A stretch of DNA of 64,000 nt. Origin: CABZJG01 sp902512685. Lineage in GTDB: Bacteria > Pseudomonadota > Alphaproteobacteria > Rhodobacterales > Rhodobacteraceae. The notes beneath the pieces were generated by a model that worked only from the letters and a program-made list of their open reading frames with translations, did not search any database and was not told the origin of the DNA. Position numbers and translations under genes: made by a program. The stretch is taken from NCBI GenBank assembly GCA_051201605.1, contig CP179201.1, positions 1,550,001-1,614,000 on the forward strand. The letters run 5' to 3'. Below are positions 33,348-42,329 of this stretch, one piece after another (the stretch's first letter is position 1; each line of letters starts with the position of its first letter).

Positions 33348-34022
33348 ATGGAGAAACTGCTTGAAACTGATCTTTATGGCCCGGTCAAAGCGCTGTTTGA
33401 GGCTAGGGGTTTCGAAGTGAAAGGCGAAATAGGCGCGTCAGATATTATGGCGGTGCGCGCGGATGATGACCCGGTCATAATTGAATTGAAGTTGGGGTTT
33501 TCCTTGACATTACTGCATCAGGCAATTGCCCGCCAATCCATCACTGAGCGCGTCTATGTGGCTGTGCCAAAATGGAAAGGCAAAGCAGGTTGGAGAGCCT
33601 TTAAACGCAATATCGGGCTATGCCAGCGTTTGGGGCTTGGGGTGATCGCGGTTGATGTGGCTGGCAATGGGGCGGATATTCGATGTGATCCTGCGCCCTT
33701 TTTCCTGCGCAAATCAAAATCCAAAAAGGCCGCTTTGAGGGCGGCGTTCGAGCGGCGCAAAGGCGATCCCAATCGCGGCGGGGCGATGCGCAGCAAGCTG
33801 GTCACCTCTTACCGGCAAGAGGCGCAGCGATGTGCTTTGTATTTGCTGAGCCATGGCCCAAGCAAAGGCGCGGATGTGGCCAAATCGGTTGAGGTGGCGC
33901 ATGCAACGCGGCTGATGGCGGATAACTATCACGGCTGGTTTGTGCGCATTGGCCGCGGAATTTATGATCTGTCGCAAGCGGGGCGCGAAAAGGTCATAGA
34001 TCTTGGGGCGCAAAAAGAGTAG
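33348..34022 (+). CDS. DUF2161 PD-(D/E)XK-like protein
   Basis: A 224-aa protein typical of roseobacters. The N-terminal half has the nuclease-like core: GEIGASDIMAVRADDDPVII followed by ELK (D...ELK). The C-terminal third (ALYLLSHGPSKGADVAKSV) is like a winged helix. The role is unknown; restriction-like chemistry or transcription-linked DNA binding are both possible. Confidence 0.7.
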   Translation: MEKLLETDLYGPVKALFEARGFEVKGEIGASDIMAVRADDDPVIIELKLGFSLTLLHQAIARQSITERVYVAVPKWKGKAGWRAFKRNIGLCQRLGLGVIAVDVAGNGADIRCDPAPFFLRKSKSKKAALRAAFERRKGDPNRGGAMRSKLVTSYRQEAQRCALYLLSHGPSKGADVAKSVEVAHATRLMADNYHGWFVRIGRGIYDLSQAGREKVIDLGAQKE

Positions 34023-34125
34023 TGCGCTTGACCTGCTGCGCCAATTTAACCGGATAACCAACTTGTCTATTGCGCCCATACTGGCTACATCTGGGCCAAA
34101 GTGAAAACCAGCAGGACCTTATTTG

Positions 34126-35115
34126 ATGTCTAAACTTGTGACTATTTTTGGCGGATCGGGATTTGTCGGGCGCTATATCGTGCGCCATATGGCGAAAGAG
34201 GGCTGGCGCGTGCGGGTGGCTGTGCGGCGGCCAAATGAGGCATTGTTTGTAAAATCAAACGGTGCGGTTGGTCAGGTCGAGCCGGTATTTTGTAATATCC
34301 GCGATGATCAATTGGTGCGTGATGCATTGCAAGGGGCGGACGCGGTGGTCAATTGCGTGGCCACATTTGATGTCGGCGGAAAGAATAGTTTTGATGCGGT
34401 GCAGCTTAAAGGCGCTGAGCGCATTGCGCGGATTGCAGCCGAGTTAAATCTGGAAAAAATAGTGCATCTTTCGGGTTTAGGTGCTGATGAGGAAGGGCAA
34501 AGCGCTTATGCCCAAACAAAGGCGGCTGGCGAGGCGGCGATCCTTGCGCATATGCCCGATGCCATGATCCTAAGGCCTTCGGTGATCTTTGGCACTGAAG
34601 ATCAGTTCTTTAACCGCTTTGCCGGCATGTCCAAATTTGGACCGATCTTGCCGATTGCGGGGGCGGGCAGCCGGTTTCAACCGGTTTATGTGGACGATGT
34701 GGCCAAAGCTGCTGTGCGCGGTATTTTGGGTCAGGCCCCGGGCGGCATTTATGAGCTTGGCGGGCCGGATGTGGCCAGCTTGGGCGATTTAATGCACCAG
34801 ATGCTCGCAGTCATTCAACGCCGGCGCTTGGTGCTGAACCTGCCATTTTTTGCAGCGCGGCTTATGGCGCTCGGCTTTGATAGCGCGCAAACTCTGAGCT
34901 TAGGATTGTTCCATAATGGGATTTTGACCCGTGATCAGGTCAAACAACTGGCTGAAGACAATGTTGTATCAGAAACGGCCAAAGGATTTGCCGATCTTGG
35001 TATTGAACCGACACCAATGGCATCCGTGCTGCCTGATTATTTGTGGCGTTATCGCCCATCTGGGCAATATGCCGAGATAAAGGCCTCGGCTGGAAATCTG
35101 CGGGCAGACAACTAA
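34126..35115 (+). CDS. NDUFA9-like NAD(P)-binding oxidoreductase
   Basis: A 329-aa atypical short-chain dehydrogenase of the complex I NDUFA9 / NmrA-like group. The dinucleotide-binding motif is TIFGGSGFVGRYIV at the N terminus. VHLSGLGADEEGQSAYAQTK holds the S-x-Y-x-x-x-K-like stretch. In alphaproteobacteria this protein is associated with respiratory complex I. The stop lies 26 bp upstream of the MFS gene start. Confidence 0.8.
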   Translation: MSKLVTIFGGSGFVGRYIVRHMAKEGWRVRVAVRRPNEALFVKSNGAVGQVEPVFCNIRDDQLVRDALQGADAVVNCVATFDVGGKNSFDAVQLKGAERIARIAAELNLEKIVHLSGLGADEEGQSAYAQTKAAGEAAILAHMPDAMILRPSVIFGTEDQFFNRFAGMSKFGPILPIAGAGSRFQPVYVDDVAKAAVRGILGQAPGGIYELGGPDVASLGDLMHQMLAVIQRRRLVLNLPFFAARLMALGFDSAQTLSLGLFHNGILTRDQVKQLAEDNVVSETAKGFADLGIEPTPMASVLPDYLWRYRPSGQYAEIKASAGNLRADN

Positions 35116-35141
35116 ATGTCCGCTTTGCAGGACGGTCTGTG

Positions 35142-36320
35142 ATGTATATCGGGATTGCGCTTTTATGCCTGTCTTACATTTTCAGCCAGTTCTTTCGCAG
35201 CTTTTTAGCCGTATTAAGTAGCCAATTATCACTGGATATTGGGGCAACTGCGGATCAATTGGCGCTGGCGTCGGGCCTTTGGTTTTTAAGCTTTTCAGCA
35301 ATGCAAATACCAATCGGTTGGTCATTGGATAAATTTGGCCCGCGGCTTACGGCTGGTCTGCTTTTTATGGTGGGCGGCGGCGGCGGCGCGGCTCTGTTTG
35401 CGGCCGCTCAGGCCGTCTGGCATGTGCATTTGGCGATGTTGCTTCTTGGGGTTGGTTGCGCGCCGGTTCTGATGGGAGCGTATTTCATATTTGCCCGGCT
35501 TTATCCGGCAAAAGTCTTTGCCACATTGGCCGCCGTGATGGTCGGTGTGGGATCCTTTGGTAATTTGGCTGGATCGGCGCCTTTGGTCTCTGCGGTGCAG
35601 GTGCTGGGCTGGCGCGAAGCAATGGCGCTTATTGCAGCGCTGTCGGCGGCGATCGGGGTAGGATTGCTTTTGTTTGTGCGCAACCCCGAGCCATTGACAG
35701 GCAAAGCCCAAGGCAGCTTGCTGGATTTGCTGCGGTTGCGCGCGCTTTGGGTTATTTTGCCCTTGGCGCTGGTTAGCTATGCTCCGGCCGCCGGGCTGCG
35801 TGGGGTTTGGATTGGGCCTTATTTGACCGCCGTACATGGGGCCGATGCAGCTGCGGTTGGCCGGGCGGCAATGATTATGAGTTTGGCCATGATTATGGGC
35901 ACGTTTGTTTATGGCCCCTTAGACCGTATTTTTAAAACCCGTAAGTGGGTGGTTCTGGGCGGCAATGCATTGGGGGCACTGTCTTTGGGGGTGTTAGGTT
36001 TTGTTCCACAAATCGGATATACCAGTGCTGTAACGATTTTTGCCCTGGTTGGATTTTTTGGCATGTCCTATCCGGTGCTCGTGGCGCATGGGCGCAGCTT
36101 TGCACCGGCCCATCTGACTGGCCGTGGGGTCACCTTGATGAACCTTTTTAGCATTGCCGGGGTCGGGGTGTTTCAAGTTATCACCAGCCGCTTGCATAAA
36201 TCTGTTGTGGCCGAGAGCGGGGCAGGGACCGAGGTTTATAATCCGCTGTTCATGCTGTATGCGCTTGCGCTTTTTACCGGCGTATTGATTTACGGCCTAT
36301 CACAGGACCGATTGGATTAA
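35142..36320 (+). CDS. MFS transporter
   Basis: A 392-aa integral membrane carrier with about twelve helices. The loop 2-3 motif appears as GWSLDKFGPRLTAGLLFMVG. The start MYIGIALLCLSYIFSQFFRS at 35142 is chosen because the earlier in-frame starts lie inside the preceding gene. The substrate is not predictable; the proteins closest in character are nitrate/oxalate-like or uncharacterised MFS members. Confidence 0.8.
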   Translation: MYIGIALLCLSYIFSQFFRSFLAVLSSQLSLDIGATADQLALASGLWFLSFSAMQIPIGWSLDKFGPRLTAGLLFMVGGGGGAALFAAAQAVWHVHLAMLLLGVGCAPVLMGAYFIFARLYPAKVFATLAAVMVGVGSFGNLAGSAPLVSAVQVLGWREAMALIAALSAAIGVGLLLFVRNPEPLTGKAQGSLLDLLRLRALWVILPLALVSYAPAAGLRGVWIGPYLTAVHGADAAAVGRAAMIMSLAMIMGTFVYGPLDRIFKTRKWVVLGGNALGALSLGVLGFVPQIGYTSAVTIFALVGFFGMSYPVLVAHGRSFAPAHLTGRGVTLMNLFSIAGVGVFQVITSRLHKSVVAESGAGTEVYNPLFMLYALALFTGVLIYGLSQDRLD

Positions 36321-36440
36321 CCACTATTTTACTTGGGTATTTTATCCGCCCCCCTTTCATCCGGTGTCGCCCTGCGCTAAGACGGCCACGGATCGGGTTG
36401 GATAAGAGCTGGCTTGAGAAAACTAAGAGGAAATATACCC

Positions 36441-37463
36441 ATGGGGTACAATATTGTTGTTGTCGGCGCGACCGGAAATGTTGGGCGCGAAATGTTAAAC
36501 ATTCTGGCTGAACGTCAGTTTCCAGTGGCCAAAATTGCGGTGCTTGCAAGCCGCCGATCGCTGGGCACCGAGGTTAGCTTTGGCGATGACACGTTAAAAA
36601 CCAAGGATCTAAATACCTTCGACTTTTCTGGCTGGGATATGGCACTGTTTGCCATCGGCTCTGATGCAACCAAGAAATACGCCCCCAAAGCAGCCGCTGC
36701 CGGATGTGTGGTGATCGACAACAGCTCGCTCTACCGTTATGATCCAGATGTGCCTTTGGTGGTCCCTGAGGTCAACGCCGATGCGGTTTTGGGCTATGCA
36801 AAGAAAAACATTATCGCCAATCCGAACTGTTCGACAGCTCAGATGGTTGTTGCGCTAAAGCCGCTGCATGATCGGGCCAAGATTAAAAGGGTTGTGGTAT
36901 CGACCTATCAATCCGTTTCGGGCGCAGGAAAATCCGGTATGGATGAGCTTTGGGATCAAACCAAAGCGATTTATAATCCGACCAGCGAAGTCAGCGCGAC
37001 AACATTTCAAAAACAGATCGCTTTCAATGTCATCCCGCATATTGATGTGTTTATGGAGGACGGGTCGACCAAAGAAGAATGGAAAATGGTCGCCGAGACC
37101 AAAAAAATTGTTGATACCTCGATCAAGGTCACCGCGACCTGCGTGCGGGTACCGGTTTTTGTGGGCCATTCAGAGGCTATTAATATCGAGTTTGAAGAGT
37201 TTCTTGATGAAGATGAGGCCCGCGATATCCTGCGCGAAGCGCCGGGCATTATGGTGATCGACAAGCGCGAAAGCGGTGGCTATGTCACACCGATCGAAGC
37301 GGTTGGCGACTTTGCCACCTTTATCAGCCGTATCCGTCAGGACAGCACCATTGATAATGGGCTCAACCTGTGGTGCGTGTCTGATAACTTGCGTAAGGGC
37401 GCAGCCCTGAACGCAGTTCAAATCGCCGAAACCCTTGGCCAGAAGGTTCTTAAAAAGGGATGA
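36441..37463 (+). CDS. asd: Aspartate-semialdehyde dehydrogenase
   Basis: Makes aspartate semialdehyde from aspartyl phosphate for lysine, threonine, methionine and diaminopimelate synthesis. 340 aa. The NADP-binding stretch is VVGATGNVGREML, the catalytic cysteine is C130 in NPNCSTAQM, and the substrate-binding arginine/histidine region is TCVRVPVFVGHSEAIN. ATG at 36441 follows AGAGGAA. Complete and ordinary. Confidence 0.95.
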   Translation: MGYNIVVVGATGNVGREMLNILAERQFPVAKIAVLASRRSLGTEVSFGDDTLKTKDLNTFDFSGWDMALFAIGSDATKKYAPKAAAAGCVVIDNSSLYRYDPDVPLVVPEVNADAVLGYAKKNIIANPNCSTAQMVVALKPLHDRAKIKRVVVSTYQSVSGAGKSGMDELWDQTKAIYNPTSEVSATTFQKQIAFNVIPHIDVFMEDGSTKEEWKMVAETKKIVDTSIKVTATCVRVPVFVGHSEAINIEFEEFLDEDEARDILREAPGIMVIDKRESGGYVTPIEAVGDFATFISRIRQDSTIDNGLNLWCVSDNLRKGAALNAVQIAETLGQKVLKKG

Positions 37464-37489
37464 TCTAAGCAAGCGTGAAATGCGTTTTA

Positions 37490-37509
37490 GCCTACTTTTT
37501 CAAGTAGGC
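37490..37509. other. Hairpin after asd
   Basis: A perfect eight-base-pair stem (GCCTACTT with AAGTAGGC) and a four-base loop lie 27 bp past asd. There is no T-run on either side, so it is a weak terminator candidate or an RNA-stability structure. Confidence 0.4.
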
Positions 37510-37624
37510 GCCTTAGGTCTGGGGATTGGGTAAAAGCAATCCAAAAGGATATTATTGCCAATACATTTTGGATCGTCCTTATCCGAACGTTCCGATGTAA
37601 TTACCAACCTTCGGGGCTAATCTG

Positions 37625-37770
37625 TGAGCGTAAGCAGCAGTATGTTGCCCGGAATGTAGGCGGTCTTAGTGGATCGCTACCGTGCTCGCAGCACGAAGAG
37701 TTGGACCGGCCTGGTGCCCTAGACACCGCATCCCTTACCTTGGGTGTCAGGCTGGTTTGACAACGAAAAA
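37625..37770 (+). ncRNA. Structured leader RNA candidate
   Basis: Upstream of the 74-aa ORF at 37781 the sequence holds nested and competing helices. ACCGGCCTG (about 37715) pairs with CAGGCTGGT (about 37760). Inside, GGTG-loop-CACC can form, but its CACC can also pair with GGGTG further on. A GTGCTCGCAGCAC hairpin precedes them. This looks like an attenuator or riboswitch-type leader, and some strings recall the alphaproteobacterial speF leader as remembered, but no ornithine decarboxylase follows. Identity unproven. Confidence 0.4.
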
Positions 37771-37780
37771 CAGGATACTC

Positions 37781-38005
37781 ATGGCGCCATCTTCTTCTAA
37801 ATCGCTTTTTGCAAAGCTAGTGAAACGACGGGCGTTGAGTGCCGCTGTCTCTGCCGAGCAGGAAAAGCGTTCGCTCTTGTCGCGGACTGAATTACAAAAT
37901 TTGTTTGCCTATGATTTACAAACAGCAGATGCGCATCTTTCAAAATTGAAACTGCTAAATAAAGACAATCGGTTTAAGCCATCGCGTCGCCAACAGGCGC
38001 TATAA
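37781..38005 (+). CDS. Small basic hypothetical protein
   Basis: A 74-aa protein beginning MAPSSSKSLFAKLVKRRALS, lysine/arginine-rich and helical, ending FKPSRRQQAL. No family is recognised. The structured leader lies immediately upstream, and a hairpin with a T-run (38053-38082) follows. A larger frame opens at 37682, but its extra part overlaps the leader. Confidence 0.5.
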   Translation: MAPSSSKSLFAKLVKRRALSAAVSAEQEKRSLLSRTELQNLFAYDLQTADAHLSKLKLLNKDNRFKPSRRQQAL

Positions 38006-38052
38006 GGCAGCCTTTACTTGTTCAAAGTGCGCCGGCAGTGCATGATAGGATA

Positions 38053-38082
38053 AGGTAAATTTTAAAAAATTACCCTGTTTTT
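38053..38082 (+). terminator. Terminator-like hairpin after 74-aa ORF
   Basis: GGTAAATTTT and AAAAAATTACC form an AT-rich stem, followed by CTGTTTTTT. It lies in the convergent region between the small ORF and carbonic anhydrase. Confidence 0.5.
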
Positions 38083-38097
38083 TGCACCAGTGCAAAA

Positions 38098-38127
38098 CCA
38101 CCGCGATACAGATGCAATACCGACAAC
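38098..38127. repeat. Dispersed intergenic repeat, copy B
   Basis: Second copy of the element at 6391-6420 (ACCACCGCGATAC, then GATGCAATACCGACA), with one base changed. As with copy A, it lies between convergent genes, shortly past the stop of the reverse-strand gene. Confidence 0.6.
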
Positions 38128-38178
38128 GTTTTTAACCAGAAATCAGAGCCCAAAACCCAAAATAAATCCGCAATTTTC

Positions 38179-38829
38179 TTAGACAGGGACAAATCTGTTT
38201 GCATGTGAATCGTAAGCTTCAAGTCCGCCAGCCCCGATATCCGTCCACAGCCCATGTAAGCTAAGTTCTTCTTTTTCAACGGCATCTTTTAAAAATGGAA
38301 AGGTCATCAGGTTTTCCAAAGAGGTCAGAACCGCCTGTTTTTCCAACAATTTGATGCGGTCCTCATCATTACCAGTTTCAATGAGCGTTTCGCAAGCGGG
38401 TCTAAGAATTTCAAGCCAGCTGCCAACAAAGCTGGTTTTCTCTTCTAATTCAGGGGCTTGGCCCGAACACATTTCATAGCAGCTTTGCACACCGCCACAA
38501 TTTGAGTGGCCCAGAACAATCAGGTGGCCGACTTTGAGCGCGCGCACCGCATATTCAACAGCGGCGCTGGTTCCATGTTGTTGGCCATCAGGTTGAAACG
38601 GTGGAACCAAATTTGCGATATTGCGATGAATGAAAAATTCACCCTGATCCGCGCCAAAAATTGATGTTGCATGCACCCGCGAGTCGCAGCATGAAATTAT
38701 CATTGCCCGCGGTCTTTGCCCCTCTGAGGCAAGCTGTTTATACCAAGTTCTATCTTCTGAATACGAGGTTGCAAACCAGCCATGGTAGCGTTGCAAAAGA
38801 AAAGATGGCAAAGGTTTCACAAACTGCAT
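38179..38829 (-). CDS. Beta-class carbonic anhydrase
   Basis: Interconverts CO2 and bicarbonate. 216 aa. The zinc ligands are C47 (in the CxDxR motif CCDSR, with D49 and R51), H108 and C111 (GHSNCGG). The length matches bacterial beta enzymes and no signal peptide is seen, so it is cytoplasmic. It is transcribed toward the small ORF and away from the aminopeptidase gene; the 356-bp divergent region 38830-39185 shows no gene. Confidence 0.92.
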   Translation of the reverse strand: MQFVKPLPSFLLQRYHGWFATSYSEDRTWYKQLASEGQRPRAMIISCCDSRVHATSIFGADQGEFFIHRNIANLVPPFQPDGQQHGTSAAVEYAVRALKVGHLIVLGHSNCGGVQSCYEMCSGQAPELEEKTSFVGSWLEILRPACETLIETGNDEDRIKLLEKQAVLTSLENLMTFPFLKDAVEKEELSLHGLWTDIGAGGLEAYDSHANRFVPV

Positions 38830-39185
38830 GGTGACCTCCGGCTTTGTCTGTCTGAATGCTTAATCTCATACGATAAAACTAATTCCTTTTCGAGAGTAAA
38901 GTTTGACTTTTTAATCTTTTCCACAATTAAAAACGAGCATTTCTGGAAATTCCAATGGTGCAGGAAGAAATACCGAAAAACACGCGTCTTATCCGGCTTA
39001 TTGATGAAAATGGCTCGAATAGAGAATAATTTTTCGCGCTGGTTGAGCTTTTGAATCTAACGCCACTCAAATTGACTTAAAAAACCTATGCTTCGCTGTC
39101 TTGGGTTAAAGAGTTCAACCTCTAGACTTGCACTCTTTTGCTTGTGCGGTCAGGGTGCGGGGCAGATAAATTACCAGGATGACCA

Positions 39186-40574
39186 ATGAGCTTAAATTTT
39201 GCCGCACCAAGCATGGATGCCACTCCAGTCTATCTAACCGACGCTCAAAGCTTAAAAGATGTTTTACAAGCGCTGCCAGAACCCGTTCAGACATGGGCCG
39301 ATGCCCAGCAATTCAAGGGTGCTTTTGGTACGTCTTTGCTCTGCCCCGATGCGCAGGGCAAGCCAGAACTTGCTCTGCTGGGTTTAGGCGATGAAAGGGC
39401 AAGGCGGCGCCAGCGGTTCTGCTTGGCTGCGGCAGCAGCCAGTTTGCCTTCTGGCATTTATAAACTTGAAAATGATTTTCCATTTCAAAACAAGCATTAC
39501 GAAGTTTTAGGCTGGCTATTGCTTGGGTACAGTTTTGACAAATATAAATCGTTAAAAGGGAAAAATATAAAGCTTGTCGCGCCCGATTGGGTTGATGTGA
39601 CGCGCATTGAAGCCATGGCAAGCGCCGAGGCATTAATTCGGGATTTGGTTAATATCCCGGCCTCAGATATGGGACCAGACGCCTTGGCGGATCGCGCCGC
39701 TCAACTGTCTGCTGAATTTGGCGCCACTTTTGAAGTGATTGTAGGGGAGGATTTGTTAAAGCGAGGTTTCCCTATGATCCATGCCGTTGGGCGGGCATCG
39801 GCGACGGCGCCGCGCTTGATTGATATGCGCCATGGAACATCCGGCCCGAAAGTTGTTTTGGTTGGCAAAGGGGTTTGCTTTGATACTGGTGGCTTAAATC
39901 TTAAACCCGGCGGGTCTATGGGGCTGATGAAAAAAGATATGGGCGGGGCGGCCAATGTTTTGGGGTTGGCAAAGATGATTATGGCCCTGCAACTACCAGT
40001 TCAATTGAGGGTGTTGATCCCTGCAGTGGAAAATTCGGTTAGCAGCGTATCGTTTCGGCCGCAGGATATTCTAACCTCGCGCAAAGGTTTAAGCGTTGAG
40101 ATCAATAATACCGATGCAGAAGGCCGGTTGGTATTGGCAGATGCGCTAAGTTATGCAGACGAAGAAGATCCCGATTTGATCATTTCGATGGCCACACTTA
40201 CAGGAGCCGCTCGGGTTGCGCTCGGTCCGGATTTGGCGCCATTTTATGCCTCAAGCGATGATGTCGCGGCGCCGCTGATCAAGGCCGGTGAGGCCAGCCT
40301 TGATCCGGTGTGGCACATGCCGTTCTGGGATCCTTATGAGACGATGATTGAGCCGCAAATTGCAGACCTTGATAATGCGCCCTCTGGGGGTTTTGCCGGG
40401 TCTATAACTGCGGCACTGTTTTTACGCCGGTTTGTTTCCAAACCTAAACGCTTTATTCATTTTGACATCTATAGTTGGAACCCAGCGGCAAAGCCGGCGC
40501 GATCAAAGGGCGGAATAGGGCAGGGACCACGGGCAATTCTAACGGCCTTGCCTGATATTTTGGAGCTAAAATAG
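39186..40574 (+). CDS. Leucyl aminopeptidase family (M17) protein
   Basis: A 462-aa two-domain metallopeptidase that trims N-terminal residues from peptides. The C-terminal catalytic domain has GKGVCFDTGGLNLKPGGSMG and the signature NNTDAEGRLVLADAL, which supply the two-metal site. The start at 39186 (MSLNFAAPSM) has AGGATG close by. The length is slightly short for PepA, as in alphaproteobacterial PepA-like paralogs. The 310-bp region to tRNA-Met has no gene. Confidence 0.9.
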   Translation: MSLNFAAPSMDATPVYLTDAQSLKDVLQALPEPVQTWADAQQFKGAFGTSLLCPDAQGKPELALLGLGDERARRRQRFCLAAAAASLPSGIYKLENDFPFQNKHYEVLGWLLLGYSFDKYKSLKGKNIKLVAPDWVDVTRIEAMASAEALIRDLVNIPASDMGPDALADRAAQLSAEFGATFEVIVGEDLLKRGFPMIHAVGRASATAPRLIDMRHGTSGPKVVLVGKGVCFDTGGLNLKPGGSMGLMKKDMGGAANVLGLAKMIMALQLPVQLRVLIPAVENSVSSVSFRPQDILTSRKGLSVEINNTDAEGRLVLADALSYADEEDPDLIISMATLTGAARVALGPDLAPFYASSDDVAAPLIKAGEASLDPVWHMPFWDPYETMIEPQIADLDNAPSGGFAGSITAALFLRRFVSKPKRFIHFDIYSWNPAAKPARSKGGIGQGPRAILTALPDILELK

Positions 40575-40884
40575 TATTGTGCTGCGCGTTGTTGCACACA
40601 GCGTACGGTGCTTTCATGACTTGATAGGGGGCATTGGTTATCCTGCTGTTGATATTTTTTGCTATATTAGCACAGGTTGCACCCGCCCTTGATTGAAAGT
40701 GGTTTCATAGTGCGGCGGCGGGGCTGAGAGCGCAGAGAAAGGCCGATCTGGTAAATGCTTGGGCTTGTAAGGCTTTTCGCCTGCTCTGAAAAGATTGTTT
40801 TAAATTTCTGAAAAAGTTATTTAGAGGCGAACGGTCAATAATCGCTTGACCTTATAGCTCTGAGCGCCTAAATCGGCCTGCGTT

Positions 40885-40961
40885 GGCGGAGTAGCTCAGG
40901 TGGTTAGAGCAGCGGAATCATAATCCGCGTGTCGGGGGTTCAAGTCCCTCCTCCGCTACCA
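40885..40961 (+). tRNA. tRNA-Met(CAU), island attachment site
   Basis: A 77-nt cloverleaf with encoded CCA. The acceptor stem is GGCGGAG with CTCCGCT, the anticodon stem-loop is GCGGA ATCATAA TCCGC with anticodon CAT. Overall it matches an elongator tRNA-Met rather than an initiator. Its 3' 48 nt are repeated at 59934-59981, marking the ends of an integrated element. Confidence 0.94.
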
Positions 40962-40963
40962 AA
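40916..40963 (+). repeat. tRNA-Met island attL
   Basis: The 48-nt 3' part of tRNA-Met plus AAA, identical to 59934-59981. Confidence 0.9.
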
Positions 40964-41027
40964 CATCCATCAAAATTAGATACTTAACAGAGCAATTGCT
41001 TTCCAGTTGTTAAGGCGTAATACTTAG

Positions 41028-41052
41028 ACACAATTAGACACTTTGGCTAAGG
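41028..41052 (+). promoter_or_regulatory. Putative integrase arm-site repeats
   Basis: TTAGACACAATTAGACACTT, a double TTAGACAC box just before integrase 4. Related double boxes occur at about 60042-60062 (after attR) and 62723-62738 (before the integrase stub), and a single one near 59874. Spaced copies next to attachment sites suggest arm-type binding sites for the recombinase. Confidence 0.5.
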
Positions 41053-41062
41053 TATTGATTCA

Positions 41063-42271
41063 TTGGCAGAATCCGTAAATTCAAAGAAAGTAATCAAGCA
41101 AATAAGGCGTGGATTGAGTATCTACCGCACTGGTCGTTCACCTTATTGGCACTCCAGAATTTATGATCCAGTAAAGAAAAAGTACGTTGTTCGGAGCACG
41201 AAGGAAACGAATAGGATCGAAGCGATAGAAGTCGCAGAAGAGATCCTCGAGACATACAAATCCAAACAGAACTCATCACATGCGACGAGCAAGGATCGCT
41301 CGTTTGAGTATTACGCAAAACTCCTTGCTGATTTGAATGCTCAGAAGTCAAAGTCACCCAGAAACAAATACACAGAACGAGATCAAAACAAGTTATTGTT
41401 TCAGGAGCGGGAAGGTCTGATCAGTTATTTCGGTAAGTTTGATGTTGGCAAGATCACTTCTGGAATGGTGCGTGAATATCTGCTGTTTCTAGATAAGCAG
41501 AGAGATAAACCACTCGCCCTATCTACAAAGTCAAAACGCTGTGGGGTTATTCGTCAGGTGCTGATGTTAGCACTCGAAGATGGGGTGATTGATATTATCC
41601 CTCCGATGCCAAAACAAAGACGTTTAGATAAGCCTCGTGTGTCCTTCACAGAAGCCGAGTATAAGCTGTTACTCAAAACTGCTCGAGAGATAGCGGACGC
41701 GGGCGAAACAGTCGTCAGAGGCGTTCCTGTGACCCGTGAGCATTATCATGTAATTGTGTTCGCAGTTCATTCATTCCTACGCCCAGCAGAAACAGAACTC
41801 TTCGGTATTCGCTTCTGCGATATCGAAACACAATCAGACCCAGATCATTTGCTCATAACTCTGACTGGTAAGACTGGATATCGTAAATCAGCGACTATGC
41901 CAGAAGCAGTCGATATCTTAAAGAAAGTGAGAGAGATGTATCCCTATACTTCTCCCACCGATTATGTTTTCATGCCGCAATATCCGAACCGTACAACAGC
42001 CCTAAACACCTATCGTCGTATCTTTAATCATTTCCTAGAAAAGGCGTCTCTCAAGCTCGATAAGGACGGTAATCCACGCTCTCCATATTCGCTAAGACAC
42101 TACGCTCTGCAAACTCGTCTGAGAAAGTCAGAGGGAGAAGTGAATATTTATCTGCTTGCTAAGAATGCCGGGACAAGCGTTGAACAACTCGAACGCTTCT
42201 ATCTTAAGAACCTTGAGCCGAGTGCGGAGAAGGTGCGTAATCTTCAGACATTTGGTAGCCGAAACACATAA
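41063..42271 (+). CDS. Tyrosine recombinase (tRNA-Met island integrase)
   Basis: A 402-aa integrase 100 bp past tRNA-Met. The N-terminal arm-binding part begins SVNSKKVIKQIRRGLSIYRT. The catalytic part has HSFLRPAETELFGIRF (first arginine), SPYSLRHYALQTRL (box with R and H) and the tyrosine in LERFYLKNL. It starts at TTG; the homologous stub at 62756 starts with GTG at the same position, which supports this start. A terminator follows at once. Confidence 0.88.
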   Translation: MAESVNSKKVIKQIRRGLSIYRTGRSPYWHSRIYDPVKKKYVVRSTKETNRIEAIEVAEEILETYKSKQNSSHATSKDRSFEYYAKLLADLNAQKSKSPRNKYTERDQNKLLFQEREGLISYFGKFDVGKITSGMVREYLLFLDKQRDKPLALSTKSKRCGVIRQVLMLALEDGVIDIIPPMPKQRRLDKPRVSFTEAEYKLLLKTAREIADAGETVVRGVPVTREHYHVIVFAVHSFLRPAETELFGIRFCDIETQSDPDHLLITLTGKTGYRKSATMPEAVDILKKVREMYPYTSPTDYVFMPQYPNRTTALNTYRRIFNHFLEKASLKLDKDGNPRSPYSLRHYALQTRLRKSEGEVNIYLLAKNAGTSVEQLERFYLKNLEPSAEKVRNLQTFGSRNT

Positions 42272-42272
42272 T

Positions 42273-42297
42273 AAGCACCACTGAAGCGGTGCTTTAT
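42273..42297 (+). terminator. Integrase terminator
   Basis: Perfect seven-base-pair stem AAGCACC with GGTGCTT, loop of eight, followed by TATT. Sits immediately after the integrase stop. Confidence 0.7.
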
Positions 42298-42329
42298 TAG
42301 CTAACTGATAATTTTCCTAACAGTGACTT

